DNA of 64,000 nt from Streptomyces glaucescens (GCF_000761215.1 NZ_CP009438.1:3985001-4049000); one strand, 5' to 3'; shown: positions 49,157 to 59,309, numbered from the stretch's first letter. The notes: generated from the sequence alone by a model not told the origin. A program made the numbers and translations.

Positions 49157-50884
49157 TTACGCGGCTGTTTCCCCGCCGAAGCGCTCCTTGTACGCGGCCA
49201 GGTCGTCATCCGTCAGCTTGGCGAACAGGACCGGCGGGACGGTGAAGGGCGTGCCGGCCGGGACCGAGGCCAGCGCCTTCGCCTCCTCCTGGGCGACCCA
49301 GGTGGCGGTGTCGCCGGTGAGGGAGAAGGCCTGGCGCATCGCCGCGGAGGTGGCCGGGATGAAGGGCTCGGAGACCACCGCGTACAGGTGGATGAGGTTC
49401 ATCGCCGTGCGCAGGGTGAGCGCCGCGCCGTCCTTGTTCGTCTTGATCTCCAGCCAGGGGGCCTTCTCCTCCAGGTAGGAGTTGCCCGCGGACCACAGGG
49501 CGCGCAGCGCGGCGGCGGCCTTGCGGAACTGGAGGGCCTCCATCTGCTGCTCGTACTCGGCGAGCAGCCGGGCGATCTCCTCGCCGAGGCGCGCCTCCGC
49601 CTCGCCGGGCTCGCCGCCCGCCGGGACCTCCTCGCCGAAGCGCTTCCTGGAGAAGGACAGGACGCGGTTGACGAAGTTGCCGAGGGTGTCGGCGAGGTCC
49701 TTGTTCACCGTGGCGGTGAAGTGCTCCCAGGTGAACGAGGAGTCGTCGGACTCGGGGGCGTTGGCGATCAGGAAGTAGCGCCAGTAGTCGGCCGGGAGGA
49801 TGTCCAGCGCCTGGTCGGTGAAGACGCCGCGCTTCTGCGAGGTGGAGAACTTCCCGCCGTAGTACGTCAGCCAGTTGAAGGCCTTGACGTAGTCGACCAT
49901 CTTCCACGGCTCGCGCACGCCGAGCTCGGTCGCCGGGAACATCACCGTGTGGAACGGGACGTTGTCCTTCGCCATGAACTCGGTGTAGCGGACGGGGTTC
50001 TCACCGGAGTCCGCCTCGTACCACCACGACTTCCAGTCCCGGTTCTCCGGGTCCTGGTCCGCCCACTCCTTCGTCGCGCCGATGTACTCGATCGGGGCGT
50101 CGAACCAGACGTAGAAGACCTTGCCCTCCGCCGCCAGCTCCGGCCAGGTGTCCGCCGGGACCGGGACACCCCAGTCCAGGTCACGGGTGATGGCGCGGTC
50201 GTGCAGGCCCTCGTTCAGCCACTTGCGGGCGATGGAGGAGGCGAGCTGCGGCCAGTCGTCCTCGTGGCGGGCCACCCAGGCCTCGACCTCGTGCTGGAGC
50301 TTGGACTGGAGGAGGAAGAGGTGCTTGGTCTCGCGGACCTCCAGGTCCGTGGAGCCGGAGATCGCGGAGCGGGGGTTCAGCAGGTCGGTGGGGTCGAGGA
50401 CCCGGGTGCAGTTCTCGCACTGGTCGCCGCGCGCCTTGTCGTAGCCGCAGTGCGGGCAGGTGCCCTCGACGTAGCGGTCGGGGAGGAAGCGGCCGTCGGC
50501 GGGCGAGTACACCTGGCGGATCGCCCGCTCCTCGATGAAGCCGTTCTCGTTCAGCTTGCGGGCGAAGTGCTGGGTGATCTCGACGTTCTGCTTGCTGGAG
50601 CTGCGGCCGAAGTAATCGAACGCGAGTGCGAAACCGTCGTAGACGGCCTTCTGGGCGTCATGGGCCTGCGCGCAGAACTCCGCCACCGGCAGGCCCTGCT
50701 CCTTGGCCGCCAGCTCCGCCGGGGTGCCGTGCTCGTCCGTCGCGCAGATGTACAGGACGTCGTGGCCGCGCTGGCGGAGGTACCGGGAGTACACGTCCGC
50801 CGGGAGCATGGACCCCACCATGTTGCCCAGGTGCTTGATCCCGTTGATGTACGGAAGGGCGCTGGTGATGAGGTGTCGAGCCAT
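49157..50884 (-). CDS. metG: Methionyl-tRNA synthetase
   Basis: A 575-residue class Ia synthetase. The HIGH box is [13 protein letters not shown] and the single zinc knuckle is [17 protein letters not shown]. The catalytic domain has [15 protein letters not shown]. The KMSKS loop reads [11 protein letters not shown], with Thr at the position of the second Lys. The helical anticodon domain follows, without the C-terminal tRNA-binding extension of longer MetRS. It charges tRNA-Met and initiator tRNA. The ATG at 50884 gives [12 protein letters not shown]. It is followed 90 bases on by the PH-domain gene. Confidence 0.95.
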   Translation of the reverse strand: MARHLITSALPYINGIKHLGNMVGSMLPADVYSRYLRQRGHDVLYICATDEHGTPAELAAKEQGLPVAEFCAQAHDAQKAVYDGFALAFDYFGRSSSKQNVEITQHFARKLNENGFIEERAIRQVYSPADGRFLPDRYVEGTCPHCGYDKARGDQCENCTRVLDPTDLLNPRSAISGSTDLEVRETKHLFLLQSKLQHEVEAWVARHEDDWPQLASSIARKWLNEGLHDRAITRDLDWGVPVPADTWPELAAEGKVFYVWFDAPIEYIGATKEWADQDPENRDWKSWWYEADSGENPVRYTEFMAKDNVPFHTVMFPATELGVREPWKMVDYVKAFNWLTYYGGKFSTSQKRGVFTDQALDILPADYWRYFLIANAPESDDSSFTWEHFTATVNKDLADTLGNFVNRVLSFSRKRFGEEVPAGGEPGEAEARLGEEIARLLAEYEQQMEALQFRKAAAALRALWSAGNSYLEEKAPWLEIKTNKDGAALTLRTAMNLIHLYAVVSEPFIPATSAAMRQAFSLTGDTATWVAQEEAKALASVPAGTPFTVPPVLFAKLTDDDLAAYKERFGGETAA

Positions 50885-51003
50885 GGCTTGGCTGCTCCCG
50901 GGTCGGTTGTTTTGCGAACCTTGAAATCGTAGCCGAGACGGGTGGGCCGCCCGCTTCCCGTTCTGAGGGGTGGGAAGGGGCGGCCCGTCCGTTCAGTCAC
51001 TCC

Positions 51004-52563
51004 CTACGGGCGCCAGTTCGCCAGGACGCCCTCGTACAGCTCGGTGTCCGTCAGCTCGCGCGGGGTCGGGCCCGCGTGGAAGAAGGACGTGTTGTCGCCC
51101 TTCAGCTTGCGGAGGTAGTCGAACGCCTTGTTGTCATGCTCGCCGAAGGCGACGAAGGCGAAGTGGACGTGGGGGTGGGTCTCCGCGGCCGAGGCCAGCG
51201 CCTGGGTGGCCGGGGTCTTCGCGTCCGGGGCCCCGTCCGTCTGGAAGACCACCAGGGCCGGGGTGCCCGGGGCGGCCGTCCTGTCGTGGTGCGCGAGGAC
51301 CTCCTCCACGGCCACGTGGTAACTGGTACGGCCCATGCGGCCGAGCGTGGCGTGCAGCTCGTCGATCTTGTTCTCGTGGTCGGCGAGGGTCAGCTCGCCG
51401 GTGCCGTCCAGCTCCGTGGAGAAGAACGTCACGTGGACCGTGGCCTCGGGGTCGAGGTGCGCCGCGAGGGCGAGGGTCTGCTCGGCGAGGGCCTGGGCGG
51501 AGCCGTCCTTGTAGTACGGGCGCATGGACGCGGAGCGGTCCAGGACCAGGTAGAGCCTGGCCCGGGTGCCGGTGAGGCCGGCTTTTCTCAAGGTGGTGGT
51601 CGCGGCCTTGTAGGCCGTGGTGAGGCCGGGGGCGCGGGACTTCACCCGGGTGAGGGGGATCGCGGGGGCGGGCTTGGCCTCGGCGTCCGCGTTGCCGCGG
51701 GGGGTGTCGGCGGCTGAGGGTGCGGCCTCGGCGTCCGCGCTGCCGCGGGCTGAGGGTGCGGCCTCGGCTTCGCCTTCGACCGGGGTGTTCCCACCCGCAC
51801 CACCCGTGCCGCTTTCGTCGTCGGGTGCGGGTGGCCCCTGTGGGGGTTCCTCGCCGTCGGCGGCCGCGGGCTCCGGGGTGGCGGCCACCTCCGGCTCCGG
51901 CTCGGGCTCGGCCTCTGCCTCCGGCTGCGCCTCGGCCTTCGCCGTGGGCGTCGCTTCAGGTTCGGGGGTCGGCTCGGGCTCGGGCTCGGAGGCGGTGTCG
52001 GTTTCCGCCTCTGCCTTCGGCTCCGTCTCCGTCTCCGGTTCCGATGCAGTCTGCTCCACCGGCTCGGGCTCGGGCTCGGGCTCGGACTCCGTTGCCTGGG
52101 CCGGCTCCGGGTCGGGCTTCGCCTCCTGCTCGGGGGCGGGCTCCGGCTCGGGGGCGGGCTTCGCCTCCGGCTCCTGCTCGCGGTCCGGCTCGGGCTTCGC
52201 CTCCGGCTTCGGTTCCGGGTCGGGGGCCTGCTCGGTCGGACGCTCGGTCTCTGGACGCGGCTCGGCCTTCGCCTGCGGCTCTTCCTCGGGGGACGGGGCT
52301 TCGGGGGCGCCGGCCTGGGTGGGGACCGTGACCTTGTCGAAGGCCGCGGTGACCAGGTCGTGTTCGTCGGGCGTGGCGGGGCGGGGGGACGGGACGGTGT
52401 CCTGGGCCGGGGGCTCCGTCCGTTCCGGCGTGGCGGGGCGGCTGGACGGGGCGGGTTCCTGGGGTTCCGTCCCGGTCTGCTGGGGGGCGGCATCCTCCGG
52501 GTCGGTCTGGCGTGACTTCCGGGACCTGCCGAACGCGTTCCGCAGGAGAGAGAGAATGCCCAT
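51004..52563 (-). CDS. VWA-domain protein (TerF-like) with long Glu-Pro spacer
   Basis: A 519-residue protein. A short basic N-terminal segment ([18 protein letters not shown]) is followed by ~260 residues of Glu/Pro/Ala low complexity with EPEPEP-type runs, then a von Willebrand A domain (~320-510). The domain has MIDAS residues DRSAS in [17 protein letters not shown], the Thr near MGRTSYH and the Asp in [10 protein letters not shown]. The VWA part matches those associated with tellurite/TerD stress proteins. The N-terminal amphipathic start may bind membrane. The ATG at 52563 is chosen because the conserved start MGILSLLR follows it. It is divergent from the phoX-type gene. Confidence 0.85.
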   Translation of the reverse strand: MGILSLLRNAFGRSRKSRQTDPEDAAPQQTGTEPQEPAPSSRPATPERTEPPAQDTVPSPRPATPDEHDLVTAAFDKVTVPTQAGAPEAPSPEEEPQAKAEPRPETERPTEQAPDPEPKPEAKPEPDREQEPEAKPAPEPEPAPEQEAKPDPEPAQATESEPEPEPEPVEQTASEPETETEPKAEAETDTASEPEPEPTPEPEATPTAKAEAQPEAEAEPEPEPEVAATPEPAAADGEEPPQGPPAPDDESGTGGAGGNTPVEGEAEAAPSARGSADAEAAPSAADTPRGNADAEAKPAPAIPLTRVKSRAPGLTTAYKAATTTLRKAGLTGTRARLYLVLDRSASMRPYYKDGSAQALAEQTLALAAHLDPEATVHVTFFSTELDGTGELTLADHENKIDELHATLGRMGRTSYHVAVEEVLAHHDRTAAPGTPALVVFQTDGAPDAKTPATQALASAAETHPHVHFAFVAFGEHDNKAFDYLRKLKGDNTSFFHAGPTPRELTDTELYEGVLANWRP

Positions 52564-52706
52564 GTGCGCAACCCTTCGAAGTGAGTTGTAGCCCGTCGAT
52601 CCCTGGCCAGGACGGACACGTAAGGTTAGCGGGCCCCGCGGCGGAGCCGGTGAACGTGTCAAGCGCCCTTTGAGGCAGAGAGCCCGGACACAGGTGGCTA
52701 CCCCGG

Positions 52707-52728
52707 GTTCACTCCTCGTTCACACGCC
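52707..52728 (+). promoter_or_regulatory. PHO box (PhoP site) upstream of the PhoX gene
   Basis: Two direct repeats of GTTCAC at 52707-52712 and 52718-52723, exactly 11 bases apart, match the Streptomyces PhoP direct-repeat-unit pattern (GTTCACC, 11-base period). A TAGCGT at 52756-52761 may be the -10 box. An inverted half-match (GGTGAAC) lies at 52649-52655. Confidence 0.8.
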
Positions 52729-52806
52729 GGCCCCGCTCCCGCACACACGTGCTCCTAGCGTCCGTGGCGCTGACAAACATGGGGAAGCCAGGGGAGAAGA
52801 ATCAAC

Positions 52807-54870
52807 GTGCGTCGCATCACGCTGCCCGTCATCCGGACCTCGTCCGACTCGCATCCCGGCGGACGTTCCGCCCTGACCTGCCGTTTCCGGTGTGGTGACG
52901 CCTGCTTCCACGAGGTGCCGAACACCACCGCCAACCCGTACGTCGGCGACGTCATCGCCACCGCGCTGAGCCGCCGTTCCGTGATGCGCGCCGCCGCCGT
53001 GGTGACCGCGACCGCCGCCGTGGGCGCCGCCGGTGCCGCCGCCTCCCCGGAGGCGAGCGCGGCCACCCGCCGCAAGCCCTCCGCCGGCAAGGGCGCCCGT
53101 GGGCTGCGGTTCAGCCCCGTGGCGCCCAACACGAACGACGCCGTCACCGTGCCCGAGGGATATGGCCAGAATGTGGTCATCCGTTGGGGTGAGCCCATTC
53201 TGCGCGGTGCGCCCGCCTTCGACCCGGAGAAGCAGACGGCGAAGGCGCAGTCCGGGCAGTTCGGCTACAACAACGACTTCCTCGCGCTGCTGCCGCTGCC
53301 GGGCGAGCGCGGCCGGCAGATCCTCGTCGCGAATCACGAGTACACCGACGAGGTGCTCATGTTCCGCGGGTACGACCCCGAGAACCCGACCCGTGAGCAG
53401 GTGGAGATCGCCTGGGCCGCGCACGGGCTGTCGGCCGTCGTCGTGGAGGGGGAGCGGCGGACCGGCAAGCTCGTCGCCGTGCCGCGGCACCCGCTGAACC
53501 GGCGTGTCACCGCCACCACCGAGTTCCGGCTGACCGGGCCGGCGGCCGGGTCGGACCTGCTGAGGACGTCCGCCGACCCGTCGGGCACCAAGGTGCTCGG
53601 CACGCTCAACAACTGCTCCGGCGGCACCACCCCGTGGGGCACGACGCTGCACGGCGAGGAGAACTTCAACCAGTACTTCGCCAACGCGAGCAGGGCCACC
53701 GACAAGCGGTACGGGCTCGGCAGCGGTGCCACCGAGCGGAAGTGGGAGCGTTTCGACAAGCGGTTCGACGTGGCGCAAGAGCCCAACGAGCCGCACCGGT
53801 TCGGTTACGTCGTCGAGCTGGACCCGTACGACCCGGACTCCACGCCCCGCAAGCACACCGCGCTCGGCCGGTTCAAGCACGAGGGCGCGACCGTGCGGCT
53901 GACCGAGGACGGGCGGCCCGTCGTGTACTCGGGCGACGACGAGCGGTTCGACTACTTCTACAAGTTCGTCGGCAGCAAGCGGATGCGGAAGGGGTCGGGC
54001 CGGGCGGTGCGCGAGCACAACCTGTCGCTGCTCGACGAGGGGACGCTGTACGTCGCCCGGCTCACCGGTGACTCGCCGTCGATCGAGATCGACGGCACCG
54101 GCAGGCTGCCGGCCGACGGGGAGTTCGACGGCAGCGGCGAGTGGATCCCGCTGGCGACGGCCACCGCCGACGGCGCCGTCTCGCACGTCGAGGGCATGAC
54201 CGCGGAGGAGGTGTTCGTCTTCACGCGCCTCGCCGGCGACAAGGTCGGCGCGACGAAGATGGACCGGCCCGAGGACATCGAGCCCAACCCGCACACCGGC
54301 AAGGTGTACGTGGCCCTCACCAACAACAGCAACCGGGGCAGGACCGGGTACGCCGGCGCCGACGAGGCGAACCCGCGCAACCTCAACAAGCACGGGCAGG
54401 TCCTGGAGCTGACCGAGCGCTGGAACCGCGCCGACAGCCGGACGTTCGCCTGGTCGCTGTTCCTGGTCGCCGGTGACCCGAACGACCCCGCCACCTACTT
54501 CGCCGGGTTCCCGAAGGACCAGGTCAGCCCGATCTCCTGCCCGGACAACGTGGCGTTCGACCCGCACGGCAACCTGTGGATCTCCACGGACGGCAACCAG
54601 CTCGGCTCGCACGACGGGCTCTTCGGCGTGGCCACCCGCGGGGAGCGGCGCGGTGAGCTGAAGCAGTTCGCGACGATGCCGAACGGTGCGGAGACCTGCG
54701 GCCCGGTGATCCAGGACCGGCGCGTGCTGGTGGCCGTCCAGCACCCGGGCGAGGTCGACGGGGCGAGCGTGGACAAGCCCGCGTCCACGTGGCCCGACGG
54801 TCCCGGGCGGATCGTCCGGCCGGCCGTGGTCGCCGTGTGGCGTGAGGACGGCTGCGACATCGGGGTCTGA
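52807..54870 (+). CDS. phoX: PhoX-family secreted phosphatase (DUF839), Tat-exported
   Basis: A 687-residue protein with an unusually long leader. A twin-arginine segment LSRRSVMRAAAVVTATAAVG lies at ~54-75, a Tat signal, as in characterised PhoX enzymes. The body is the DUF839 fold (FSPVAPNTNDAVTVPEGYG, NNDFLALLPLPG, LNNCSGGTTPWGTTLHGEENFN, KMDRPEDIE, DPHGNLWISTD). PhoX is a calcium/iron-dependent monoesterase that releases phosphate from organic esters outside the cell. The GTG at 52807 starts the frame. The PHO box ~80-100 bases upstream implies induction by PhoR-PhoP on phosphate starvation. Confidence 0.9.
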   Translation: MRRITLPVIRTSSDSHPGGRSALTCRFRCGDACFHEVPNTTANPYVGDVIATALSRRSVMRAAAVVTATAAVGAAGAAASPEASAATRRKPSAGKGARGLRFSPVAPNTNDAVTVPEGYGQNVVIRWGEPILRGAPAFDPEKQTAKAQSGQFGYNNDFLALLPLPGERGRQILVANHEYTDEVLMFRGYDPENPTREQVEIAWAAHGLSAVVVEGERRTGKLVAVPRHPLNRRVTATTEFRLTGPAAGSDLLRTSADPSGTKVLGTLNNCSGGTTPWGTTLHGEENFNQYFANASRATDKRYGLGSGATERKWERFDKRFDVAQEPNEPHRFGYVVELDPYDPDSTPRKHTALGRFKHEGATVRLTEDGRPVVYSGDDERFDYFYKFVGSKRMRKGSGRAVREHNLSLLDEGTLYVARLTGDSPSIEIDGTGRLPADGEFDGSGEWIPLATATADGAVSHVEGMTAEEVFVFTRLAGDKVGATKMDRPEDIEPNPHTGKVYVALTNNSNRGRTGYAGADEANPRNLNKHGQVLELTERWNRADSRTFAWSLFLVAGDPNDPATYFAGFPKDQVSPISCPDNVAFDPHGNLWISTDGNQLGSHDGLFGVATRGERRGELKQFATMPNGAETCGPVIQDRRVLVAVQHPGEVDGASVDKPASTWPDGPGRIVRPAVVAVWREDGCDIGV

Positions 54871-54940
54871 CCGGCCCGTCCCGGAAGTGCCGGGGGTCAC
54901 CGCGCCCGCCGCGCCCGCCGCACCGGCGGGCACGGCGCGT

Positions 54941-56890
54941 TCAGTGCGGTGACGCGATCGCCCGGGCCGCCGCCACCTCCTGGCGCAGCGGCTCCAGCAC
55001 GCTGCCCGGCGGCCCGGTGAGGTCGGTGCGCACGGCGATGAGGGTGTCCGCCTCGCGGACACCCTCCGCCAGTTCCCGCAGTTGCAGGACGACCTGGGAG
55101 ACCTCCGCCGTGGACGGCGGGGCCGCGCCCTGCTTCACCCGGACCCGGGCCGCGGTCGTCGCGTCGACGATGCGTTCCACGGCGACGACCAGCGGCCACC
55201 AGGCCGCCGCGCGGCGGCCGGTCGGCGGGGGCTCGGTCAGGGCGCGCTGGAACTCGGTGCGGATGACCGACAGGTCCCGGTAGAGGCGGCGGCGCATCCG
55301 GGCGCGAGCCGCGGTGTCCGTGCCCTGCGCGCCGCCCCCGAAGGCGCACTCCACGTAGCGGGCGGTGTCGGCGACCGCGTCCGCGAGGCGGTCGCCGACC
55401 CGGGTGTGCCAGCTCTCCGGCCACAGCAGATAGCCGGCGACGAGCGCGATGGCGCAGCCGGCGAGGGAGTCGACCAGGCGGGGCAGCAGCAGGGCGGTGC
55501 CCTCGCGGTTGAGGACGTCGGAGAGCAGCAGGATCACGGGGGTGATGGCGGCCGTCTGGTGGCCGTAGCCCCGTGGGGTGAGGGCGGGGATCAGCGGGGC
55601 GAGGAGGAACAGGACCGCGACGTCCCACCAGCCGCGCGGTACCTGGGACAGGACGGCCGCCGCGACGACCAGGCCCGCGACGGTGCCGAGGGCACGCAGC
55701 AGGGCGCGGGAGAACACCGAGCCGAAGTCGGGCTTGAGGACGAAGGTGATGGTGAGGGCGACCCAGTAGGAGCGCGGGACGGGGACGATGGAGACCAGGA
55801 CCTGGGCGAGGCCGATGCACAGGGCGAGGCGCAGGCCGTAGCGCCAGGAGGCGGCCGACAGCAGGACGTTGCGGGTGGCGAGGGCCGCGCGGGTGCGCAG
55901 GGCGCCGGGGTGGCCGAGGCGGTCGAGGATGCCGGTGGGGTCGACGTCCGGCTCGCTGACGACGTCGGCGGCGTGCCGCAGTGCCTGGTCCACGGCGCGG
56001 CCGGTCTCGGTCAGCGGCAGGGGCAGGCGCAGCCCTATCGGGCCGGAGTAGCCGGTGTCGACGGCATCCGCGAGGTGCCGGACGGCCTGCGGGATCTCGG
56101 GCGGCAGCGCGCGGCCGGCGAGGTGGGCGGCGGGGGCGGCCTCGATGACCGGGATGACCGCGTTGAGCTGGGCGAGCAGTCGGGTGAGGTCCCGGCTGCG
56201 GCTGTGGTAGCGGGAGCGGCGGGCGAGGACGACGTCGTACGACTGGTTGAGCGCCTGGGTGGCGGCGTGCCGGGCCGTGTCGTAGGTCTCGGTGTCCGCG
56301 CCGCACGCGTCGAGCAGACCGGCGACGGCCCGGTAGGCCCCGGCGACGGCCGTGCGTTCGGGTACGCCGGAGCGCAGCGGCCAGGACAGCAGGGCCAGGA
56401 CGAGGACGAGCAGTCCGCCGCCGGTCATCAGCAGCGGGGCGAGCCACCAGTCGCCGGGCATGGGCAGGCCGGCGCCGACGACGGCGTTCAGCAGCAGGAG
56501 CAGGCCGGAGACGGAGGAGACCGCGCCGATGGTGGAGATCATCCCGGAGACGAGGGCGATGCCGGTGAGGACGGCGACCGCGATCCAGCCGTGGCCGAAG
56601 GCGAGGGAGCCGAGGGTGACGCCGACCGCGCCGAGCAGTTGCGGGACGGCGATGTTGAGGATGCGCAGCCGGTAGGCGTCGGCGGTGTCGCCGATGACGC
56701 CGGAGAGGGCGCCCATGGCGGCGAGCGCGCCGTACTCGGGGCGGCCGGCGGCGAGTCCGACGGCGAGCGGGAGGGACAGGGCGACGGCGGCCCGGGCGAC
56801 GGCGGCCCGGTTGACGGGCGCCTGCTGGGATCGAAGGTTCCGGACCAGCCAGTCGGGAGGGGTGAGGCCGATGGGGAACTCTCGCGACAT
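54941..56890 (-). CDS. FUSC-family (aromatic acid exporter-type) membrane protein
   Basis: A 649-residue protein with two blocks of ~5-6 helices: ~30-175 (including IAVAVLTGIALVSGMISTIG) and ~370-500 (including YWVALTITFVLKPDFGSVFSRALLRALGTVAG, split here), each followed by a long soluble helical part. This duplicated plan is the FUSC/ArAE family that includes E. coli YccS and AaeB, exporters of aromatic carboxylates. The ATG at 56890 is directly preceded by a perfect 17-base palindrome and no normal ribosome site, so expression is probably regulated there or leaderless. Confidence 0.87.
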   Translation of the reverse strand: MSREFPIGLTPPDWLVRNLRSQQAPVNRAAVARAAVALSLPLAVGLAAGRPEYGALAAMGALSGVIGDTADAYRLRILNIAVPQLLGAVGVTLGSLAFGHGWIAVAVLTGIALVSGMISTIGAVSSVSGLLLLLNAVVGAGLPMPGDWWLAPLLMTGGGLLVLVLALLSWPLRSGVPERTAVAGAYRAVAGLLDACGADTETYDTARHAATQALNQSYDVVLARRSRYHSRSRDLTRLLAQLNAVIPVIEAAPAAHLAGRALPPEIPQAVRHLADAVDTGYSGPIGLRLPLPLTETGRAVDQALRHAADVVSEPDVDPTGILDRLGHPGALRTRAALATRNVLLSAASWRYGLRLALCIGLAQVLVSIVPVPRSYWVALTITFVLKPDFGSVFSRALLRALGTVAGLVVAAAVLSQVPRGWWDVAVLFLLAPLIPALTPRGYGHQTAAITPVILLLSDVLNREGTALLLPRLVDSLAGCAIALVAGYLLWPESWHTRVGDRLADAVADTARYVECAFGGGAQGTDTAARARMRRRLYRDLSVIRTEFQRALTEPPPTGRRAAAWWPLVVAVERIVDATTAARVRVKQGAAPPSTAEVSQVVLQLRELAEGVREADTLIAVRTDLTGPPGSVLEPLRQEVAAARAIASPH

Positions 56891-56907
56891 GCGCCCATTA
56901 TGGGCGC
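56891..56907. promoter_or_regulatory. Palindrome GCGCCCAT-N-ATGGGCGC abutting the FUSC start codon
   Basis: Perfect 8-base arms around one base, occupying -1 to -17 of the FUSC gene. A repressor operator or leaderless-promoter control site is plausible. Confidence 0.5.
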
Positions 56908-57109
56908 CTTGCCCGAAGCGCCGGGGCGGGGCCGGGACCGACGCGCGCGCCCCCGGCGAACGGCCGCCCGGCGCCCGGGCCGCGGACCCCGGCGCGACGC
57001 GCGCACGGCCCGGCCCGGCGCGCGCACGGCCCGGCGCCGGCGCGCGCGGACCCGTGCCGGACCCGGCGGCGCGGGGACGATCCGAGCGGCGTTCCCCGCC
57101 CGTCACCCC

Positions 57110-57886
57110 CTAGCCGGGGACGCGGGCCAGGAAGGCGGCCAGCGCCGCGTCGAACTCCCGTGGGCGTTCCAGGTTGGGCATGTGGGCGGCGCCCGCGACG
57201 ACGTGCAGGGTGGAGTCGGGGAGGAGGGCGTGCAGGGTCTCGGCGACCGCGACGGGGGTGTACTCGTCGTCCTCGCCGACCACCACCAGCGCCGGGACGG
57301 TGACGCGGGCCAGCAGGGGGCGGTAGTCGGGGCGTTCGGCGCGTCCGCGCAGGGCCGCGGCGGCACCCTCGGGCGGGGCGGCGGTCATCATGCGGTGGAC
57401 GTGGGCCTGGACGTCCGGGTCGGCGTGGGCGGCGACCATCTTGTGCAGGACCTCGTCGGCGTAGCCGCGCATGCCCTCGCGCAGCAGCCGGTCGGCCATG
57501 GCGTTGCGGGCGCGCCGGCCCTCGGGGGTCTCGGGTTCGGCGAAGGTGTCGGCGAGGACGAGTCCGCGGACGCGGTCGCCGAAGCGGGCGTAGCACTCCA
57601 TGGCGATCTGACCGCCCATGGACAGCCCGGCGAGGACCACGGACTCCAGTCCCAGCGCGTCGAGCAGGGCCTCCAGGTCGGCGGCGAAGGCGGCGAGCGG
57701 GGTGGTGCCGGGCACCACCGGGGAGGCGCCGTAGCCGCGCAGGTCGGGGGCGACGACCCGGCGGTGCGGGGCGAACGCCTCGATCTGCGGGGCCCACATG
57801 GTGCGGTCGAAGGGGTGGCCGTGGACGAGCAGCAGCGGGACGCCGGTTCCGGTGCCCTTGTCCTCGTACGCGAGGGAGACGGTCAT
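57110..57886 (-). CDS. Alpha/beta hydrolase
   Basis: A 258-residue hydrolase. The oxyanion motif is LLVHGHPFDRTMW, the nucleophile elbow is LAGLSMGGQIAM (Ser), the acid Asp is near VVVGEDDEYTP, and the His is in VVAGAAHMPNLERP. It resembles the 3-oxoadipate enol-lactonase/peroxidase-like subgroup, but the substrate is unknown. The ATG at 57886 (MTVSLAYEDK) is preferred over an ATG 66 bases upstream because the conserved fold starts there. It is divergent from the MocR regulator, its likely controller. Confidence 0.87.
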   Translation of the reverse strand: MTVSLAYEDKGTGTGVPLLLVHGHPFDRTMWAPQIEAFAPHRRVVAPDLRGYGASPVVPGTTPLAAFAADLEALLDALGLESVVLAGLSMGGQIAMECYARFGDRVRGLVLADTFAEPETPEGRRARNAMADRLLREGMRGYADEVLHKMVAAHADPDVQAHVHRMMTAAPPEGAAAALRGRAERPDYRPLLARVTVPALVVVGEDDEYTPVAVAETLHALLPDSTLHVVAGAAHMPNLERPREFDAALAAFLARVPG

Positions 57887-57917
57887 GGAGCCGACCGTAC
57901 GGCGCCCCAACTCGTCC

Positions 57918-57947
57918 GTGCAATAAAATCTTTGCGCTCGGTGCAAT
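57918..57947. promoter_or_regulatory. Direct repeat GTGCAAT (23 bp apart) in the MocR intergenic region
   Basis: GTGCAAT occurs at 57918-57924 and 57941-57947, with an inverted half (TTTGC) between, in an A/T-rich island. MocR regulators commonly bind direct repeats ~2 helical turns apart in their own divergent promoter. Confidence 0.6.
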
Positions 57948-57965
57948 GCCAACGAGGGGGCCGCT

Positions 57966-59309
57966 GTGGACGATTACCTCCGTCTCGCCGACCGGATCGC
58001 GGCCGACATCGCCTCCGGCCGCCTCAGGCCCGGCCAGCGGCTGCTCCCGCAGCGGACGTTCGCACGGCGGCGCGGCATCGCCGCCTCCACGGCCGGACGG
58101 GTCTACGGCGAACTGGTGCGGCGCGGACTGGTCGTCGGCGAGGTCGGCCGGGGCACCTTCGTGCGGGCCGCCCCGCCCGCGCCCGGCGACGGCCGCGCCC
58201 TCACCGAACCGCCGCACCCCGGCACGGCCGCGCCCGCGCTCGTCAACCTGGAGCTGAACTACCCCACGGCCGCCGGCCAGTCCGCCCTGCTCACCCCCGC
58301 CCTCACCGCCCTCCTCGGCGACCCCGCCGCCCTCACCGCCACCCTCGGCCCGGCCGCCGCGACCGGCACCCCCGAGGCCCGCGCCGCCGCCGCCCGGCTG
58401 CTCGCCGCCCCCGGCTGGCGCCCCGCCCCCGCCCAGGTGCTCTTCACCGGCAACGCCCGCCAGTCCATCGCCGCCGCGCTGGCCTCCCTGGTCCGCCCCG
58501 GCGGCCGCGTCGGTGTCGAGCCACTGACGTATCCACTGGTGAAGGAGATCGCGGCGCGCCTCGGCGTCACTCTGGTCCCGCTGGCCGCCGACGACGACGG
58601 GCCGCTCCCGGAGTCCGTGGCCGCCGCCCACCGCACGGCCCCGCTCTCCGCCCTCTACCTCCAGCCGACCCTGCACAACCCGACGTCCCTCACCACCCCC
58701 GGGCCGCGCCGGGAGGCCCTCGCCCGGACCGTCACGGCCCTCGGCGTGCCGGTCGTCGAGGACCGCATCTGGTCCTTCCTGCGCCCCGGACCACCGCTGG
58801 CCGCCCTCGCCCCCGGCCTCACCCACGTCGTCGACGGCCTGTCCAAGCGGGTCGCGCCGGGGCTCACCGTGGGCCTCCTGGCCGTACCCGGGGAGCGGGT
58901 GCCCGCCGTGGCCGCCGCGATCCGCTCCGGCGGGTGGAGCGCGGGCGGGTTCGCGCTGGCGGCGGCCGTGCGGTGGATCGAGGACGGCACGGTGGACCGG
59001 CTGGTGGCCGCCAAGCGCGCCGAGGCGGCGCGCCGTCAGCGGCTGCTCGCCACCCGGCTGCGGGGTTTCGCCGTACGGTCCGACCCGTACGCCTGCTACG
59101 CCTGGTGGGAGCTGCCCGCTCCGTGGCGCGCCGACACCTTCACCGCGACCGCCGCCGCCCACGGCATCGCCGTCACCCCGGGCCCGTCCTTCGCCGTCGA
59201 CCCCGCCCGCACCCCGGACGCGGTCCGCCTCGGCCTCGCCTCGGCGCCGGAACCGGAGCTGGAACGGGCCCTGCGCACCCTGGCGGAACTGGCCCACCGG
59301 GGACCCTGA
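57966..59309 (+). CDS. MocR-family regulator (GntR winged helix plus aminotransferase-like domain)
   Basis: A 447-residue protein. The GntR-type winged helix spans ~1-70 (LADRIAADIASGRLRPGQRLLPQRTFARRRGIAASTAGRVYGEL split in two here). A fold-type I PLP-binding domain follows, with TGNARQSIAAALASL, LYLQPTLHNPTSLTTP and the PLP lysine in DGLSKRVAPGL. PLP-bound MocR proteins sense vitamin B6 or amino compounds. The GTG at 57966 follows CGAGGGGG. The divergent alpha/beta hydrolase gene shares the operator region. Confidence 0.92.
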   Translation: MDDYLRLADRIAADIASGRLRPGQRLLPQRTFARRRGIAASTAGRVYGELVRRGLVVGEVGRGTFVRAAPPAPGDGRALTEPPHPGTAAPALVNLELNYPTAAGQSALLTPALTALLGDPAALTATLGPAAATGTPEARAAAARLLAAPGWRPAPAQVLFTGNARQSIAAALASLVRPGGRVGVEPLTYPLVKEIAARLGVTLVPLAADDDGPLPESVAAAHRTAPLSALYLQPTLHNPTSLTTPGPRREALARTVTALGVPVVEDRIWSFLRPGPPLAALAPGLTHVVDGLSKRVAPGLTVGLLAVPGERVPAVAAAIRSGGWSAGGFALAAAVRWIEDGTVDRLVAAKRAEAARRQRLLATRLRGFAVRSDPYACYAWWELPAPWRADTFTATAAAHGIAVTPGPSFAVDPARTPDAVRLGLASAPEPELERALRTLAELAHRGP

